A stretch of 36,117 bases of DNA from Trueperaceae bacterium (lineage in GTDB: Bacteria > Deinococcota > Deinococci > Deinococcales > Trueperaceae): the NCBI GenBank assembly GCA_007695125.1, contig REEJ01000207.1:1-36117 (forward strand), written 5' to 3'. A program made the translations under genes and the position numbers. Shown one piece after another: positions 27,245-35,610 of the stretch. Under the pieces are notes generated by a model. The model was not told the DNA's origin. It saw only the letters and a list, made by a program, of their open reading frames with translations, and ran no database searches. Positions within the stretch are counted from its first letter, which is position 1; each line of letters opens with the position of its first letter.

Positions 27245-28660
27245 TCAGGTTGTGGCGTTCGCTCGTTCGTCCGAGGCACTCGCCTCGGCGGTCGCTGCTC
27301 GCACGGTGACACGGTTTCCCTCGACGTGCAAGACCTTGATCGAGGTGCCGTGAGAGATGAAGTCGCCTTGGGTCACGACGTCGACCCGGTCGTCGCCGAA
27401 ACGGGCGACGCCGGCGGGCCTGAGATCGGTGAGGGCGACGCCCGTCGAGCCGATCAGGTCGGCCCGTTCGCGGTAGCGGCCGGGTTCGACGATCCCGTCG
27501 TCCGTGCTCGAGCGCCCGATGCGGGTGTGCAAGCGCAGCCGTTGCGCGAAGCGGCTGTTGGGCAAGAACCACAGCATCAACGCCAGCAGCACGCCACCGA
27601 ACACGCCGCTGTAGCCGAGCACGAACACCCAGCTCTCCTGGAAGATGCGGAACACGGCGAAGGCGAGCACACCGATGCCGAGGACACCGGCGACGCCGAA
27701 GCCTGGCAAGATGAGCGCCTCCACCGCCAACAAGACGACCCCGACCAGTATCAGGAGCACGTCCCAGATGCCCGACGGCGTGGCCACCACCGCCGTGAGC
27801 GCGAGGAGCGACAAGGCGAGCAGGCCGACAGCGCCGGGGATGCCGAAGCCGGGCGTGAAGAACTCGATCACGAGGCCACCGATCCCCAGGACGAGGAGCA
27901 GGCCGGCCACGATCGGCAACGCCAGGATGCCGCCGAGGCGCTCGGTCAGGTTCGGCTCGAGCCGTTCGACGCGGGCGCCGCCGTAGCCGAACAGCTCGAG
28001 GGCGTCGCCGATCGAGCGCGCCTCGACGTCGGCGATGTCGTACTCGACGGCCTGCGACGCCGTGAGCGTCAGCAGCTCGTTGCTGGTGGAGAGCCCGGGT
28101 ATCTCGATGCGCTCGTCGACCATCGCCTCCGCGATGCGCGGGTCGCGCCCGCGCGCCTCCGCCACCGAACGGAACTCGCCGCGGAACGCGCTCGTGAACT
28201 TCTCGTCGACCGGCGCGATGCCCGTCGGCGTGACCTGGATCGGCAGCGCGGCGCCGATGGCCGAGCCTGGCAACATCGCCAGCTGCTCGGTCGCCATCGC
28301 GATCAGGGCGCCCGCCGAGAAGGCGTTGCGCACCACCGCCATCGTCGGCAGCTCGGTGCGGTTGAGGATGTCGTCGACGATCCGTTGCATGGCAGGCACG
28401 GCGCCGCCGGGGGTGTCGATCACGAAGAGCAGCGCCAACGGCCGCTCGCGGTTCGCCCGATCGATGCGCGAGCGCACGAACTGAGCCGTCGCGCTGGTGA
28501 TCTCGGTTTCGATCGGGATGATCCACACCGTGTTGCTCGGCGCCTGGTTCTGCGCCGACGCTCGAGGTGTCAGCGACGCCCATGACATCGCCGCCATGAG
28601 GAGCGCCGCCACGCCGAGCCCGAAAAGTGAGGGTTTCATGACGTGCAGGACGCGTTTCAC
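27245..28660 (-). CDS. nfeD: NfeD-family membrane serine protease (long form)
   Basis: 471 residues. A signal peptide (about 10-36) is followed by a ClpP/SppA-like domain with FVIDTPGGAVPAM, the likely nucleophile S115 in NAFSAGALIAMA, and the likely general base K154 in VDEKFTSAF followed by AEARGRD. Several membrane segments (about 255-375) and a C-terminal OB-fold NfeD domain (IGSTGVALTDLRPAG, KVLHVEGNRVTV) complete the long NfeD1b architecture, which is encoded beside floA and cleaves membrane-associated proteins such as stomatin. GTG 28660 is preferred because an extended -10 box puts transcription start at it; ATG 28639 is the alternative. First gene of the long minus-strand run. Confidence 0.93.
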   Translation of the reverse strand: MKRVLHVMKPSLFGLGVAALLMAAMSWASLTPRASAQNQAPSNTVWIIPIETEITSATAQFVRSRIDRANRERPLALLFVIDTPGGAVPAMQRIVDDILNRTELPTMAVVRNAFSAGALIAMATEQLAMLPGSAIGAALPIQVTPTGIAPVDEKFTSAFRGEFRSVAEARGRDPRIAEAMVDERIEIPGLSTSNELLTLTASQAVEYDIADVEARSIGDALELFGYGGARVERLEPNLTERLGGILALPIVAGLLLVLGIGGLVIEFFTPGFGIPGAVGLLALSLLALTAVVATPSGIWDVLLILVGVVLLAVEALILPGFGVAGVLGIGVLAFAVFRIFQESWVFVLGYSGVFGGVLLALMLWFLPNSRFAQRLRLHTRIGRSSTDDGIVEPGRYRERADLIGSTGVALTDLRPAGVARFGDDRVDVVTQGDFISHGTSIKVLHVEGNRVTVRAATAEASASDERANATT

Positions 28661-28666
28661 CCCTTG

Positions 28667-28675
28667 AGTCTAGCA
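28667..28675 (-). promoter_or_regulatory. Extended -10 promoter, leaderless nfeD transcript
   Basis: On the minus strand TGC-TAGACT is an extended -10 (TGnTAnnnT) ending six bases before GTG 28660. No -35 is evident. This is the probable promoter for nfeD, floA and the genes after them. Confidence 0.6.
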
Positions 28676-28736
28676 CGCCCCCCGGTGCCTCCGACCGTCT
28701 GGTACGACCCGGTCCCAGCGCGGCGACGCCCGGTGC

Positions 28737-28766
28737 TTGGCAGCCACTGGAAGACCGTGGTAGCCT
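28737..28766 (+). promoter_or_regulatory. Candidate promoter of tRNA-Trp
   Basis: TTGGCA (28737-28742), 18 bp, TAGCCT (28761-28766), 16 bp before the mature tRNA 5' end. The -35 matches five of six consensus bases. Confidence 0.5.
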
Positions 28767-28782
28767 CCTTCCTCGGGCGTGA

Positions 28783-28858
<76 letters not shown>

Positions 28859-28863
28859 CCGAT

Positions 28864-28898
28864 CGCAGGCCGGTCGACCACGCGTCGACCGGCCTGCG
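28864..28898 (+). terminator. 15-bp perfect hairpin after tRNA-Trp
   Basis: CGCAGGCCGGTCGAC (28864-28878) and GTCGACCGGCCTGCG (28884-28898) pair perfectly around CACGC, starting 5 nt after the tRNA. The following ACGTTTCGTTCG is only moderately T-rich. A terminator is the natural reading. The rest of 28899-29050 is C-rich and shows no gene. Confidence 0.75.
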
Positions 28899-29057
28899 AC
28901 GTTTCGTTCGTGGGAGCGGTGCTGTCCAGGTGCGCCCGCCCACCGGCGCCCCCGCCCCCACCACCGTGCCGCCCGAGCCGCCGCGCCGCCAGGCGTAGCC
29001 CTCGGCCGCGCCACCAGCCGCGTTCGCGAGTCGGTGCGCGCACGGCCGGCATTCCGA

Positions 29058-29101
29058 TATGATTGGTCGGGATTCGTTCGCGGCCTCCCCCCGAGGCCGC
29101 G
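29058..29101 (+). promoter_or_regulatory. -10 box and leader hairpin of the Fe-S carrier gene
   Basis: TATGAT (29058-29063) is a good -10 with no convincing -35. Downstream, CGCGGCCTC (29079-29087) and GAGGCCGCG (29093-29101) form a perfect 9-bp stem with a CCCCC loop, 14 nt before the GAGAGGA ribosome-binding site (29115-29121). With no T-run after it, it is more likely a leader structure than a terminator. Confidence 0.4.
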
Positions 29102-29128
29102 TGGACAGACTGATCGAGAGGACACGCC

Positions 29129-29569
29129 ATGGACCAGACGACGCGACACGTCACCGAACCGACCCCCGTCGACGCGCGCAGCGTCGCCGACCCACAACAG
29201 CGCATGACGTTCAGCTCCGCCGGAGCCGAGAAGGCCGCTGAGCTGTTGGCGAAGCAGTCGTCGGACGCCGCAGCCATCAGGGTGTTCGTCAAGTCGGGCG
29301 GCTGCAGCGGCTACTCCTACGGCATGGCGATCGACGACGTCGCCCGCGAAGGCGACCGCGTGTTCGTCGATCGCGGCGTGCGCCTGATGGTCGACGTGCG
29401 CAGCTGGGAACTGCTGCGCGGCAGCGAGGTCGACTACGTCGAGAACATGATGGGTGGTGGCTTCTCCGTCACCAATCCGAACGCCACGAGCGCATGCGGT
29501 TGCGGCCACAGCTTCCGCACCGATGGTCGCGCGGCGCCCGACGGCGAGGGCAGCGCGAGCTGCCACTGA
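29129..29569 (+). CDS. erpA: A-type iron-sulfur carrier (ErpA/IscA/HesB)
   Basis: 146 residues. It carries or delivers Fe-S clusters to apoproteins. The three ligand cysteines are present: C59 in [11 protein letters not shown], and C123 and C125 in SACGCGHSF. The N-terminal 25 residues are a non-conserved extension, and after CGCGHSF there is a hydrophilic tail ending in Cys-His. Whether it works as ErpA, IscA or SufA cannot be decided without the rest of the Fe-S genes, none of which are nearby. GAGAGGA lies 7 nt before the ATG. It stands alone, facing the gcv operon. Confidence 0.9.
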   Translation: MDQTTRHVTEPTPVDARSVADPQQRMTFSSAGAEKAAELLAKQSSDAAAIRVFVKSGGCSGYSYGMAIDDVAREGDRVFVDRGVRLMVDVRSWELLRGSEVDYVENMMGGGFSVTNPNATSACGCGHSFRTDGRAAPDGEGSASCH

Positions 29570-29570
29570 G

Positions 29571-29588
29571 CGGGGGCGGCTGCCCCCG
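29571..29588 (+). terminator. GC hairpin directly after the Fe-S carrier gene
   Basis: CGGGGGC and GCCCCCG form a 7-bp stem with GGCT loop, 1 bp after the stop codon and without a T-run. It may end the transcript together with the larger palindrome downstream. Confidence 0.45.
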
Positions 29589-29638
29589 ACGACGCTCGGG
29601 CGCGGCCTGCTCGGTGTCGACGCGTCACCAACACGTGA

Positions 29639-29671
29639 GTGCGCGCCGCCCGGTCACCGGGCGGCGCGCAC
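29639..29671. terminator. Perfect palindrome between convergent genes
   Basis: A 33-bp palindrome with 16-bp arms around one central base: GTGCGCGCCGCCCGGT (29639-29654) and its exact complement (29656-29671). It lies between the Fe-S carrier gene (plus) and gcvPB (minus, ending at 29692), so it can serve both as a bidirectional terminator. CACGTG flanks it on each side (29632-29637, 29673-29678). No T-run is present. Confidence 0.75.
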
Positions 29672-29691
29672 GCACGTGATCGTGGGAGCGC

Positions 29692-31191
29692 TCAGGCCTG
29701 CGGCACCTGGTAGCGCAGGATCGGTCGCCGGGCCGCGCCGACCTCGTCGAGTCGCCTGACCGGCGTGTTCCGCGGCGCGTCGTGAGCGAGGGAGGGGTCG
29801 CGCTGTGCGTCGCGCAACACCTGCCCCAGCACCGCGGCGTAGGCGTCGAGCGTCTCGATCGACTCCGTCTCCGTCGGCTCGACCATCATGGCCTCACGCA
29901 CGACCAGCGGGAAGTACACGGTCATCGGATGGACGCCGTAATCGAGGAGCATCTTGGCCAGGTCGAGCGTCTTGAGGCCGTCGGGCGGCCGAGCGACGAA
30001 CTCGTGCATGTTCACGCGGTCGAACGCGATCTGGTAGCCCGCCTCGCGCATGCGCACGCGCAGGTAGTTCGCGTTCAGCACCGCCATGGTGCTCACCCGC
30101 CGCAGACCCTCCAGGCCGAGCGTGCGGATGTAGGCCCAGGCGCGCACCAGGTTGCCGACGTTGCCGTAGTGGGAACGCAGCCGCCCGATGGCGGTCGGCC
30201 GTTGCCCTTCGGCGCCGACGCTGCCGTCGTCACGGCGCACCAGCAGCGGCGCCGGCAGGTACGGCGCCAGGTGCGCCTTGACGCCGACGGGTCCCGTACC
30301 CGGCCCGCCGCCGCCGTGCGGGGTGGTGAACGTCTTGTGCAGGTTCAGGTGCACGACGTCGAAACCCATGTCGCCCGGCCGCGCCCGGCCCACGATGGCG
30401 TTGAGGTTCGCGCCGTCGTAGTAGAGCTGCGCGCCTACGGCGTGGGCGGCCTCGGCGATCGCCAGGATGCGTGTCTCGAACAGGCCCAGCGTGTTCGGGT
30501 TGGTCAGCATGACGGCCGCGACGTTGGGACCGAGCGCCGCGCGGAACGCGTCGAGGTCGACCTCGCCGTCGGGCCCGGTGGGCACCTCGACGACGTCGTA
30601 GCCGGCCATGGAGGCGGTGGCCGGGTTCGTGCCGTGCGCACCGTCGGGGCAGATGACCACGCGGCGCTGTTCGCCCTCGCCCTTCGCCTCGTGATAGGCG
30701 CGGATCATCAGGATGCCCGCCAGTTCGCCGTGCGCACCGGCGGCGGGTTGCAGGCTGACCGTGTCCATGCCGGTGATGCTGGCGAGGTCGTCCTGCAGCT
30801 CGGCGAGGACGGTCAGCACGCCCTGCGCGCTCGCCTCGTCCTGGTACGGGTGCACGTCCTGGAAGCGCTTGGCGACCTCTTCGTGCACCTTCGGGTTGTA
30901 CTTCATCGTGCACGAGCCGAGGGGGTAGACGTTGCCGTCGATCGAGAACTGCCGGTGTGCGAGCTGCGTGTAGTGGCGCACCAGGTCGAGCTCGGCCACC
31001 TCGGGGAGCCCGGGTGGCTGCGCGCGCAGGTGCTCCTCGCCCAACAGCTCTGCCATCGGCGCCCCGTCCACGACGGGCGGCCTGGCGGCGCGGCGTCCCG
31101 GGGCGGCGCGCTCGAAGATCAGCGGGAAGCTCGCGTCGCGAAAGCGGTCGGCCGCGTCGACGCCGACGGGTGGGTGCTGCGAGGGGCTCAC
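29692..31191 (-). CDS. gcvPB: Glycine dehydrogenase (decarboxylating), subunit 2
   Basis: 499 residues, the PLP-carrying half of the two-subunit P-protein. It decarboxylates glycine and passes the aminomethyl group to lipoyl-GcvH. The PLP lysine is K286 in NLHKTFTTPHGGGGPG. YPLGSCTMKYNP, PAAGAHGELAGI and DGAHGTNPATA are family signatures. The GTG start overlaps the gcvPA stop (GTGA). Last gene of gcvT-gcvH-gcvPA-gcvPB; its end is followed by a strong bidirectional palindrome. Confidence 0.97.
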   Translation of the reverse strand: MSPSQHPPVGVDAADRFRDASFPLIFERAAPGRRAARPPVVDGAPMAELLGEEHLRAQPPGLPEVAELDLVRHYTQLAHRQFSIDGNVYPLGSCTMKYNPKVHEEVAKRFQDVHPYQDEASAQGVLTVLAELQDDLASITGMDTVSLQPAAGAHGELAGILMIRAYHEAKGEGEQRRVVICPDGAHGTNPATASMAGYDVVEVPTGPDGEVDLDAFRAALGPNVAAVMLTNPNTLGLFETRILAIAEAAHAVGAQLYYDGANLNAIVGRARPGDMGFDVVHLNLHKTFTTPHGGGGPGTGPVGVKAHLAPYLPAPLLVRRDDGSVGAEGQRPTAIGRLRSHYGNVGNLVRAWAYIRTLGLEGLRRVSTMAVLNANYLRVRMREAGYQIAFDRVNMHEFVARPPDGLKTLDLAKMLLDYGVHPMTVYFPLVVREAMMVEPTETESIETLDAYAAVLGQVLRDAQRDPSLAHDAPRNTPVRRLDEVGAARRPILRYQVPQA

Positions 31192-32534
31192 GCCGTCACC
31201 TCCTGGCGGGACGACTCGAGCACGCCCAGGTCGCTCAGCGCGCTCAACAACGCGGCGATGTCGTCGTCGCTGGTGCGCTCGGTGGTGGCGAGCGTCACGG
31301 CGAAGCCGAGCCCGAACGCCTCCGGCACGCTCACGCCGGCGCGGATCCCACGTTCGGACAGCGCCCGCCGCAGCGTCGCGGGGTCACGATCGATGCACAG
31401 CACGAACTCGTTGAAGAAGCGTGCGCCCGTGCGGACGTCGCCGCCCGCCGCGCGCAGCGCGTCGGCCAGCTGGTGGGCGCGGCGCACGCTCCCCTCGGCC
31501 ATCTCGCGCAGCCCCTGTGGACCGAGCGCGGCCATGTTGATCGTCGCCATCAGCGCCGTCAGTTGGTGGTTCGAGCAGATGTTCGACTTCGCCTTGCTGC
31601 GGCGGATGTGCTGCTCGCGAGCCTGCAGCGTCAGGACGAACGCACGCTTGCCGTCGACGTCGGTGGTCTGGCCCACGAGACGGCCCGGCAGCTGCCGCAG
31701 CAGCGGCTCGCTGACGACCATGAAGCCGAAGCTCGGGCCGCCGAAGCCGACGGGGTTCCCGAGCGTCTGACCGTCGCCGACCGCGATGTCGGCGCCGATC
31801 TCGCCGGGGCTGGCGAGCACCGCCAGGGAGAGCGGATCGACCGCGGCGACGAAGAGCGCCCCCGCGCCGTGCGCGGCGTCGGCGAGCGAGCGCATCGGCT
31901 CGAGCGTGCCGACGAAGCTGGGGTTCTGCGCGATGACGCACGCGACCTCGCTCGACACGTCCGGCACCGGGGTGGTGAGGTCCTCGAGCTCGATCACCTC
32001 GAGCGCGATGCCGAGCGGCCACAGGTAGGTCTGCAACACCTCGATCGTCTCGGGGTGCACGCCGCGTGAGACGAGCACCGTCTCGCGCTTCGTCTGCCGC
32101 ACCGCGAGCAGCGCCGCCTCGGCGACGGCCGAGGCGCCGTCGTACATCGATGCGTTCGACGCCGGCAAGCCGGTGAGCTCGCACATCATGGTCTGGTACT
32201 CGAAGGTCGCCTGCAGGATGCCTTGCGAGACCTCGGGCTGATACGGCGTGTAGGCGGTTACGAACTCGCTCTGGAAGGCCAGGTGCGGCGTCACGGAGGG
32301 GATGAAGTGCGCACGCAGGCCGCCGCCGAGGAAGTCGGGACCGGTCGTGCGGTCGAGCGCCGCGAGCTCGTCGACGCGCTTGAGCAGCGCCGTCTCGTCG
32401 AGCGGCGCGCTCAGCTCGATCGGCGGGTTGCGGAGCGCCTCGGGCACGTCGGCGAACAGCGTCTCGACGTCGTCGACGCCGATCGCTGCCAGCGCGCGGC
32501 GGACGTCGTCGTCGGAGTGCGGTACGTACGGCAT
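31188..32534 (-). CDS. gcvPA: Glycine dehydrogenase (decarboxylating), subunit 1
   Basis: 448 residues, the partner of GcvPB. MPYVPHSDDDVRRALAAIG is the standard N-terminus. YTPYQPEVSQGILQATFEYQ, ASMYDGASAVAEA and GGPSFGFM are conserved P-protein motifs of this half, which lacks the PLP lysine. The ATG at 32534 has GGAGG 10 nt upstream, inside gcvH; a longer frame reaches back further into gcvH and is rejected. The split P-protein is typical of Deinococcota, Firmicutes and archaea, unlike the fused form of E. coli. Confidence 0.96.
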   Translation of the reverse strand: MPYVPHSDDDVRRALAAIGVDDVETLFADVPEALRNPPIELSAPLDETALLKRVDELAALDRTTGPDFLGGGLRAHFIPSVTPHLAFQSEFVTAYTPYQPEVSQGILQATFEYQTMMCELTGLPASNASMYDGASAVAEAALLAVRQTKRETVLVSRGVHPETIEVLQTYLWPLGIALEVIELEDLTTPVPDVSSEVACVIAQNPSFVGTLEPMRSLADAAHGAGALFVAAVDPLSLAVLASPGEIGADIAVGDGQTLGNPVGFGGPSFGFMVVSEPLLRQLPGRLVGQTTDVDGKRAFVLTLQAREQHIRRSKAKSNICSNHQLTALMATINMAALGPQGLREMAEGSVRRAHQLADALRAAGGDVRTGARFFNEFVLCIDRDPATLRRALSERGIRAGVSVPEAFGLGFAVTLATTERTSDDDIAALLSALSDLGVLESSRQEVTA

Positions 32535-32536
32535 GC

Positions 32537-32923
32537 TCAGTCGGCCTCCGCCACGGCCTCGTAACCGGCCGCATCGAGCAGGCCGTCCCATGCCGACGGA
32601 TCGTCGACGCGAAGCTTGAACAACCAGCCCCCCTCGTAGGGCGCCGCGTTGATGGCCTCAGGTGCGTCCTCCAAGCCCTCGTTGACGGCCACGACCTCGC
32701 CGGCCAGCGGGGCGTAGATGTCGGAGGCCGTCTTCACGGACTCGACGACCGCGATCGCCTCGCCTGCTGCCACCTGGCGGCCGACGTCGGGCAACTCGAC
32801 GAACACCACGTCGCCGAGCTGGTCTTGGGCGAAGTCGCTGATGCCGACGGTGACGACACCGTCGTCGGGCGCACTGGCCCACTCGTGCGAGCGTACGTAG
32901 CGCAGGCTGTCTGGCGTATGCAT
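32537..32923 (-). CDS. gcvH: Glycine cleavage system H protein
   Basis: 128 residues, normal length. The lipoyl-carrying lysine is K64 in [20 protein letters not shown] starts the fold, [20 protein letters not shown] is the conserved strand pair, and GWLFKLR ends it. It shuttles the aminomethyl group between P, T and L proteins. GAGGAG lies 7 nt before the ATG. It is 33 bp after gcvT and 2 bp before gcvPA. Confidence 0.98.
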   Translation of the reverse strand: MHTPDSLRYVRSHEWASAPDDGVVTVGISDFAQDQLGDVVFVELPDVGRQVAAGEAIAVVESVKTASDIYAPLAGEVVAVNEGLEDAPEAINAAPYEGGWLFKLRVDDPSAWDGLLDAAGYEAVAEAD

Positions 32924-32956
32924 GGATGCTCTCCTCGGAGTCTCAGCGTACCCGGC

Positions 32957-34018
32957 TCAACGGCCGTAGAACGGGGGCACGACGACGGTTGCGCGCACGG
33001 CCTGGCCGCGGATCAGGACCTGGACCACGCTGCCGGGTTCGGCGTGGCTCGTGCGCACCCAGGCCATGGCGATCGCCTCGCGCGTCAGCGGGGACAGGGT
33101 GCCTGAGGTCACCTCGCCGAGCGGCGTACCGCGTTCGTCGGTCACCTCGTACCCCTGGCGCGCGATGCCGCGTCCGTCGAGGCGCAGGCCGACCAAGCGC
33201 TTCCCGGGCTCCACGCCCCACATCGCCTCGCGGCCGAAGAAGGGCTTGTCCTTGACCACCCACGCGAACGGCGTGGCCAGCGGGTTGGTGTCGGGACCGA
33301 GCTCGTGGCCGTAGAGCGGGAAGCCGGCCTCGAGCCGCAGCGTGTCGCGCGCACCCAGTCCGCAGGGCGCGGCGCCGGCCTCGACGACCAGGTCCCACAC
33401 CGCGACGGCGTCGGCCGGCGCGACGAAGGCCTCGAAACCGTCCTCGCCGGTGTAGCCCGTTCGGGCGAGGCGCACCGGGCAGCCGCCGACGTGCACGTCG
33501 ACCGTCTGGTTCTTGCGAACGGCCGCGAGGTCGCTGTTCGAGAGCCGTTCCAGGAGCAGCGCGGCACCCGGTCCCTGGATCGCGATCAGCGCCCAGCGCT
33601 CCGACTCGTCCTCGATCACGACGTCGAAGCCCTCCGAGAGGCGGCGCAGCTGGCCATCGACCACGTCGACGTTGCCGGCGTTGGCGACGACCAGGAAGTC
33701 GTCGTCCGCGTCGCGGTAGAGGTAGAGATCGTCGACCAACCCGCCCTGGTCGTTCGGCAGCATCGAGTACTGGCCACGGCCCACGCGCAGCTTGCCTGCG
33801 TCGTTGAGCGTGCTCCAACGCAGGAACGGCACCGCTTCGGCGCCGCGCACACGCAACTCGCCCATGTGGCTCACGTCGAACACGCCGACGTCTTGGCGGA
33901 CGGCCAGATGTTCATGGTTGATGCCGCTCGGGTACTGGATCGGCATCGCCCAACCGGCGAAGTCGACGATCCGCGCACCGAGGGCCTCGTGGGCTTCGTA
34001 GAGCGGTGTCCGTTGCAT
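32957..34018 (-). CDS. gcvT: Glycine cleavage system T protein (aminomethyltransferase)
   Basis: 353 residues. It releases ammonia from aminomethyl-lipoyl-GcvH and gives 5,10-methylene-THF. The start MQRTPLYEAHEALGARIVDFAGW is canonical; the longer frame to 34096 would precede the promoter. VFDVSHMGE, RTGYTGEDGFE, GLGARDTLRLEAG and LYGHEL are family motifs, and a C-terminal OB domain ends in VVVPPFYGR. First gene of the gcv operon. Transcription appears to start within a few bases of the ATG, so there is no room for the glycine riboswitch found before gcvT in many bacteria. Confidence 0.96.
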   Translation of the reverse strand: MQRTPLYEAHEALGARIVDFAGWAMPIQYPSGINHEHLAVRQDVGVFDVSHMGELRVRGAEAVPFLRWSTLNDAGKLRVGRGQYSMLPNDQGGLVDDLYLYRDADDDFLVVANAGNVDVVDGQLRRLSEGFDVVIEDESERWALIAIQGPGAALLLERLSNSDLAAVRKNQTVDVHVGGCPVRLARTGYTGEDGFEAFVAPADAVAVWDLVVEAGAAPCGLGARDTLRLEAGFPLYGHELGPDTNPLATPFAWVVKDKPFFGREAMWGVEPGKRLVGLRLDGRGIARQGYEVTDERGTPLGEVTSGTLSPLTREAIAMAWVRTSHAEPGSVVQVLIRGQAVRATVVVPPFYGR

Positions 34019-34026
34019 CGATAACG

Positions 34027-34035
34027 ACGATAGCA
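34027..34035 (-). promoter_or_regulatory. Extended -10 promoter of the gcv operon
   Basis: Minus-strand TGC-TATCGT ends eight bases before the gcvT ATG. No ribosome-binding site lies between them and no -35 is seen, so a leaderless or nearly leaderless mRNA is predicted. Further upstream, ACGCGT occurs twice as an inverted pair (34056-34061, 34067-34072), perhaps a weak terminator or operator. Confidence 0.55.
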
Positions 34036-34110
34036 CGCAGGGGAGGGCGCTCCTGACGCGTTCCGGACGCGTGTCGGATGCCGGGCGGCGGTACACCGGG
34101 GAGCGCTGGG

Positions 34111-34851
34111 TCAGCCGCGCGTGTTCGCGGTCGCGGTCGCCCGGTCGCGCTCACGCGCGTGGCGGCGCCGCAGCCACGAGGCCAGCGTCAGGCTGAGCGC
34201 GAAGAGCCCGAGCGCCGGCACCAGCGTCATGAGGTCGACAGAGAGGGTCGTGTCGCGGAGGTTGCCCTCGACCGACGCGCCCGCGAGCACCGCCGAGGTC
34301 ATGGTCAGCGCGTTGCCGACGGCGATGCCGGCCAGGAAGATGGGGAAGCGGATGCGCATCAGGCCGGCTGGCAGGTTGACGGCGTCCGCGTGCAAGTACA
34401 TCAGCCCGCCAGCGGCGACGCTCGCGAAGGCGTTGCGGCGCAGCATGCCCAGGAACGACCAGCGTTCCGGCAGCGCCTTGGCGAGCCGCGGCGACCCGAG
34501 GAGCCGACCGATCCCGTACCCGATCGAGGCCGACGCGAGGGTGCCCGCGAGCGCGAGCACCACGCCGGGAAACACGCCCAGGACGAACCCTGACGCCAGG
34601 TTCACGATCGTGATCGGTACCAGCAGCACGGGCCGGGCCAGGTACAGCGCCAACACCCCAACCGCCGCCCAAGGGTGGGCGGCGATCTGCTCGATCCCGA
34701 CCAACAGGAAATCGAGCGGACCCAGGTCGGCTTGGCGGGCGCCGTACCAGAACGCGACGAGCACGACCGCCCACACCCCGATCGCGGTCGCACGAAGCAC
34801 GGCGCGCGTTCGGCGCGAGCGCTCGCCGATGATCGTGTCGGGTGTCGGCAT
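34111..34851 (-). CDS. VTT-domain (TVP38/DedA-like) membrane protein
   Basis: 246 residues with about six hydrophobic segments, between residues 20 and 232. The VTT signature GFVLGVFPGVVLALAGTLASASIGYGIGR is near residues 85-115, and GLMRIRFPIFLAGIAVGNA follows. Members of this superfamily (YdjX/TVP38, DedA) are membrane proteins linked to lipid scrambling or undecaprenyl-phosphate recycling; the exact role here is unknown. It starts 21 bp after the PCS gene on the same strand, which suggests co-expression with a phospholipid synthase. The tail is Arg-rich and cytosolic. No clear ribosome-binding site. Confidence 0.85.
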   Translation of the reverse strand: MPTPDTIIGERSRRTRAVLRATAIGVWAVVLVAFWYGARQADLGPLDFLLVGIEQIAAHPWAAVGVLALYLARPVLLVPITIVNLASGFVLGVFPGVVLALAGTLASASIGYGIGRLLGSPRLAKALPERWSFLGMLRRNAFASVAAGGLMYLHADAVNLPAGLMRIRFPIFLAGIAVGNALTMTSAVLAGASVEGNLRDTTLSVDLMTLVPALGLFALSLTLASWLRRRHARERDRATATANTRG

Positions 34852-34872
34852 CGCTCGCTCGGGCCCCCGCCG

Positions 34873-35610
34873 TCAGTCGTTCACGTCGGCCGGCCGCAAG
34901 GGCCGCGACGCGCGCTCTCGCCGGCTCTGCACGTCCAGGACGACTGAGTGCACGACGTAGAAGGCCACGTAGGTCAACGAGGCGTAGGCGAGGCCGCTCC
35001 GCAACGGGCCCGCCTCGACCAACAACGCGGCCAACGCTGTCGCACCCCACACGCTCCCCAAGACGAGGTGGAGCGTGCGTCCGCGGGGCAGGCGAGTGAC
35101 GTACAGGAACCGGACGCCCGTGAAGACGAGCAGACTGAGGCCGACGACCAGCGCCGTCGTGAACGCGGGCGTGAAGTCGAGGAGGAAGGCGTAGAACACC
35201 ACGACGTTCCAGTACGACGGGAACCCCACGAAGAAGCCCTCGTCGCTCTGCTTCGCGGTGGTCCGTGAGAACCCGTACGCGGAGCTGAACGCCAGGAGCG
35301 TGGCGAACGCCGTGACCGGCTGCAGCAGCAACTCGGCGTGGATGAGGAACAGGAGCGGCAGGAACACGTATGACACGAAGTCGATGACGTTGTCGAGCAA
35401 CGAGCCATCGATGTTCGGGACGGTCTGAGCGACGCGATGCTTGCGGGCCAGGGCGCCGTCGGTGGCGTCGATCACCACCGTGATCGCCAGCGCGATGAGC
35501 GCCCACTCGTAGCGACTGTCGAGGATCCACTGCACGGCTAGGACCACGAAGAACAGGGTCGACGTCGTGTAGAGGTGAACGAGGTAGCCGCGGGCTGTGG
35601 AAGAGGACAT
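34873..35610 (-). CDS. pcs: Phosphatidylcholine synthase (CDP-diacylglycerol + choline)
   Basis: 245 residues, about eight membrane segments. The CDP-alcohol phosphotransferase motif is present as D48-x2-D51-G52-x2-A55-R56 ... G69-x3-D73-x3-D77. The gap after AR is 12 residues instead of the usual 8 or 9, as in bacterial Pcs. FFVGFPSYWNVVVFYAFLL and LLDNVIDFVSYVFLPLL are also characteristic of Pcs. The enzyme joins choline to CDP-diacylglycerol in the membrane. AGGAG lies 5 nt before the ATG. Substrate specificity for choline is inferred; another head group is possible. No choline uptake gene is in the window. Confidence 0.87.
   Translation of the reverse strand: MSSSTARGYLVHLYTTSTLFFVVLAVQWILDSRYEWALIALAITVVIDATDGALARKHRVAQTVPNIDGSLLDNVIDFVSYVFLPLLFLIHAELLLQPVTAFATLLAFSSAYGFSRTTAKQSDEGFFVGFPSYWNVVVFYAFLLDFTPAFTTALVVGLSLLVFTGVRFLYVTRLPRGRTLHLVLGSVWGATALAALLVEAGPLRSGLAYASLTYVAFYVVHSVVLDVQSRRERASRPLRPADVND

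Noticed and set aside
26189-28585. 798-codon plus-strand frame opposite floA and nfeD
   Set aside because: Asp/His/Arg-rich shadow of two strongly conserved genes.
28921-29040. Gene or structured RNA in the C-rich gap after tRNA-Trp
   Set aside because: Only biased composition was seen; no frame with a start signal and no strong stem beyond the two listed.
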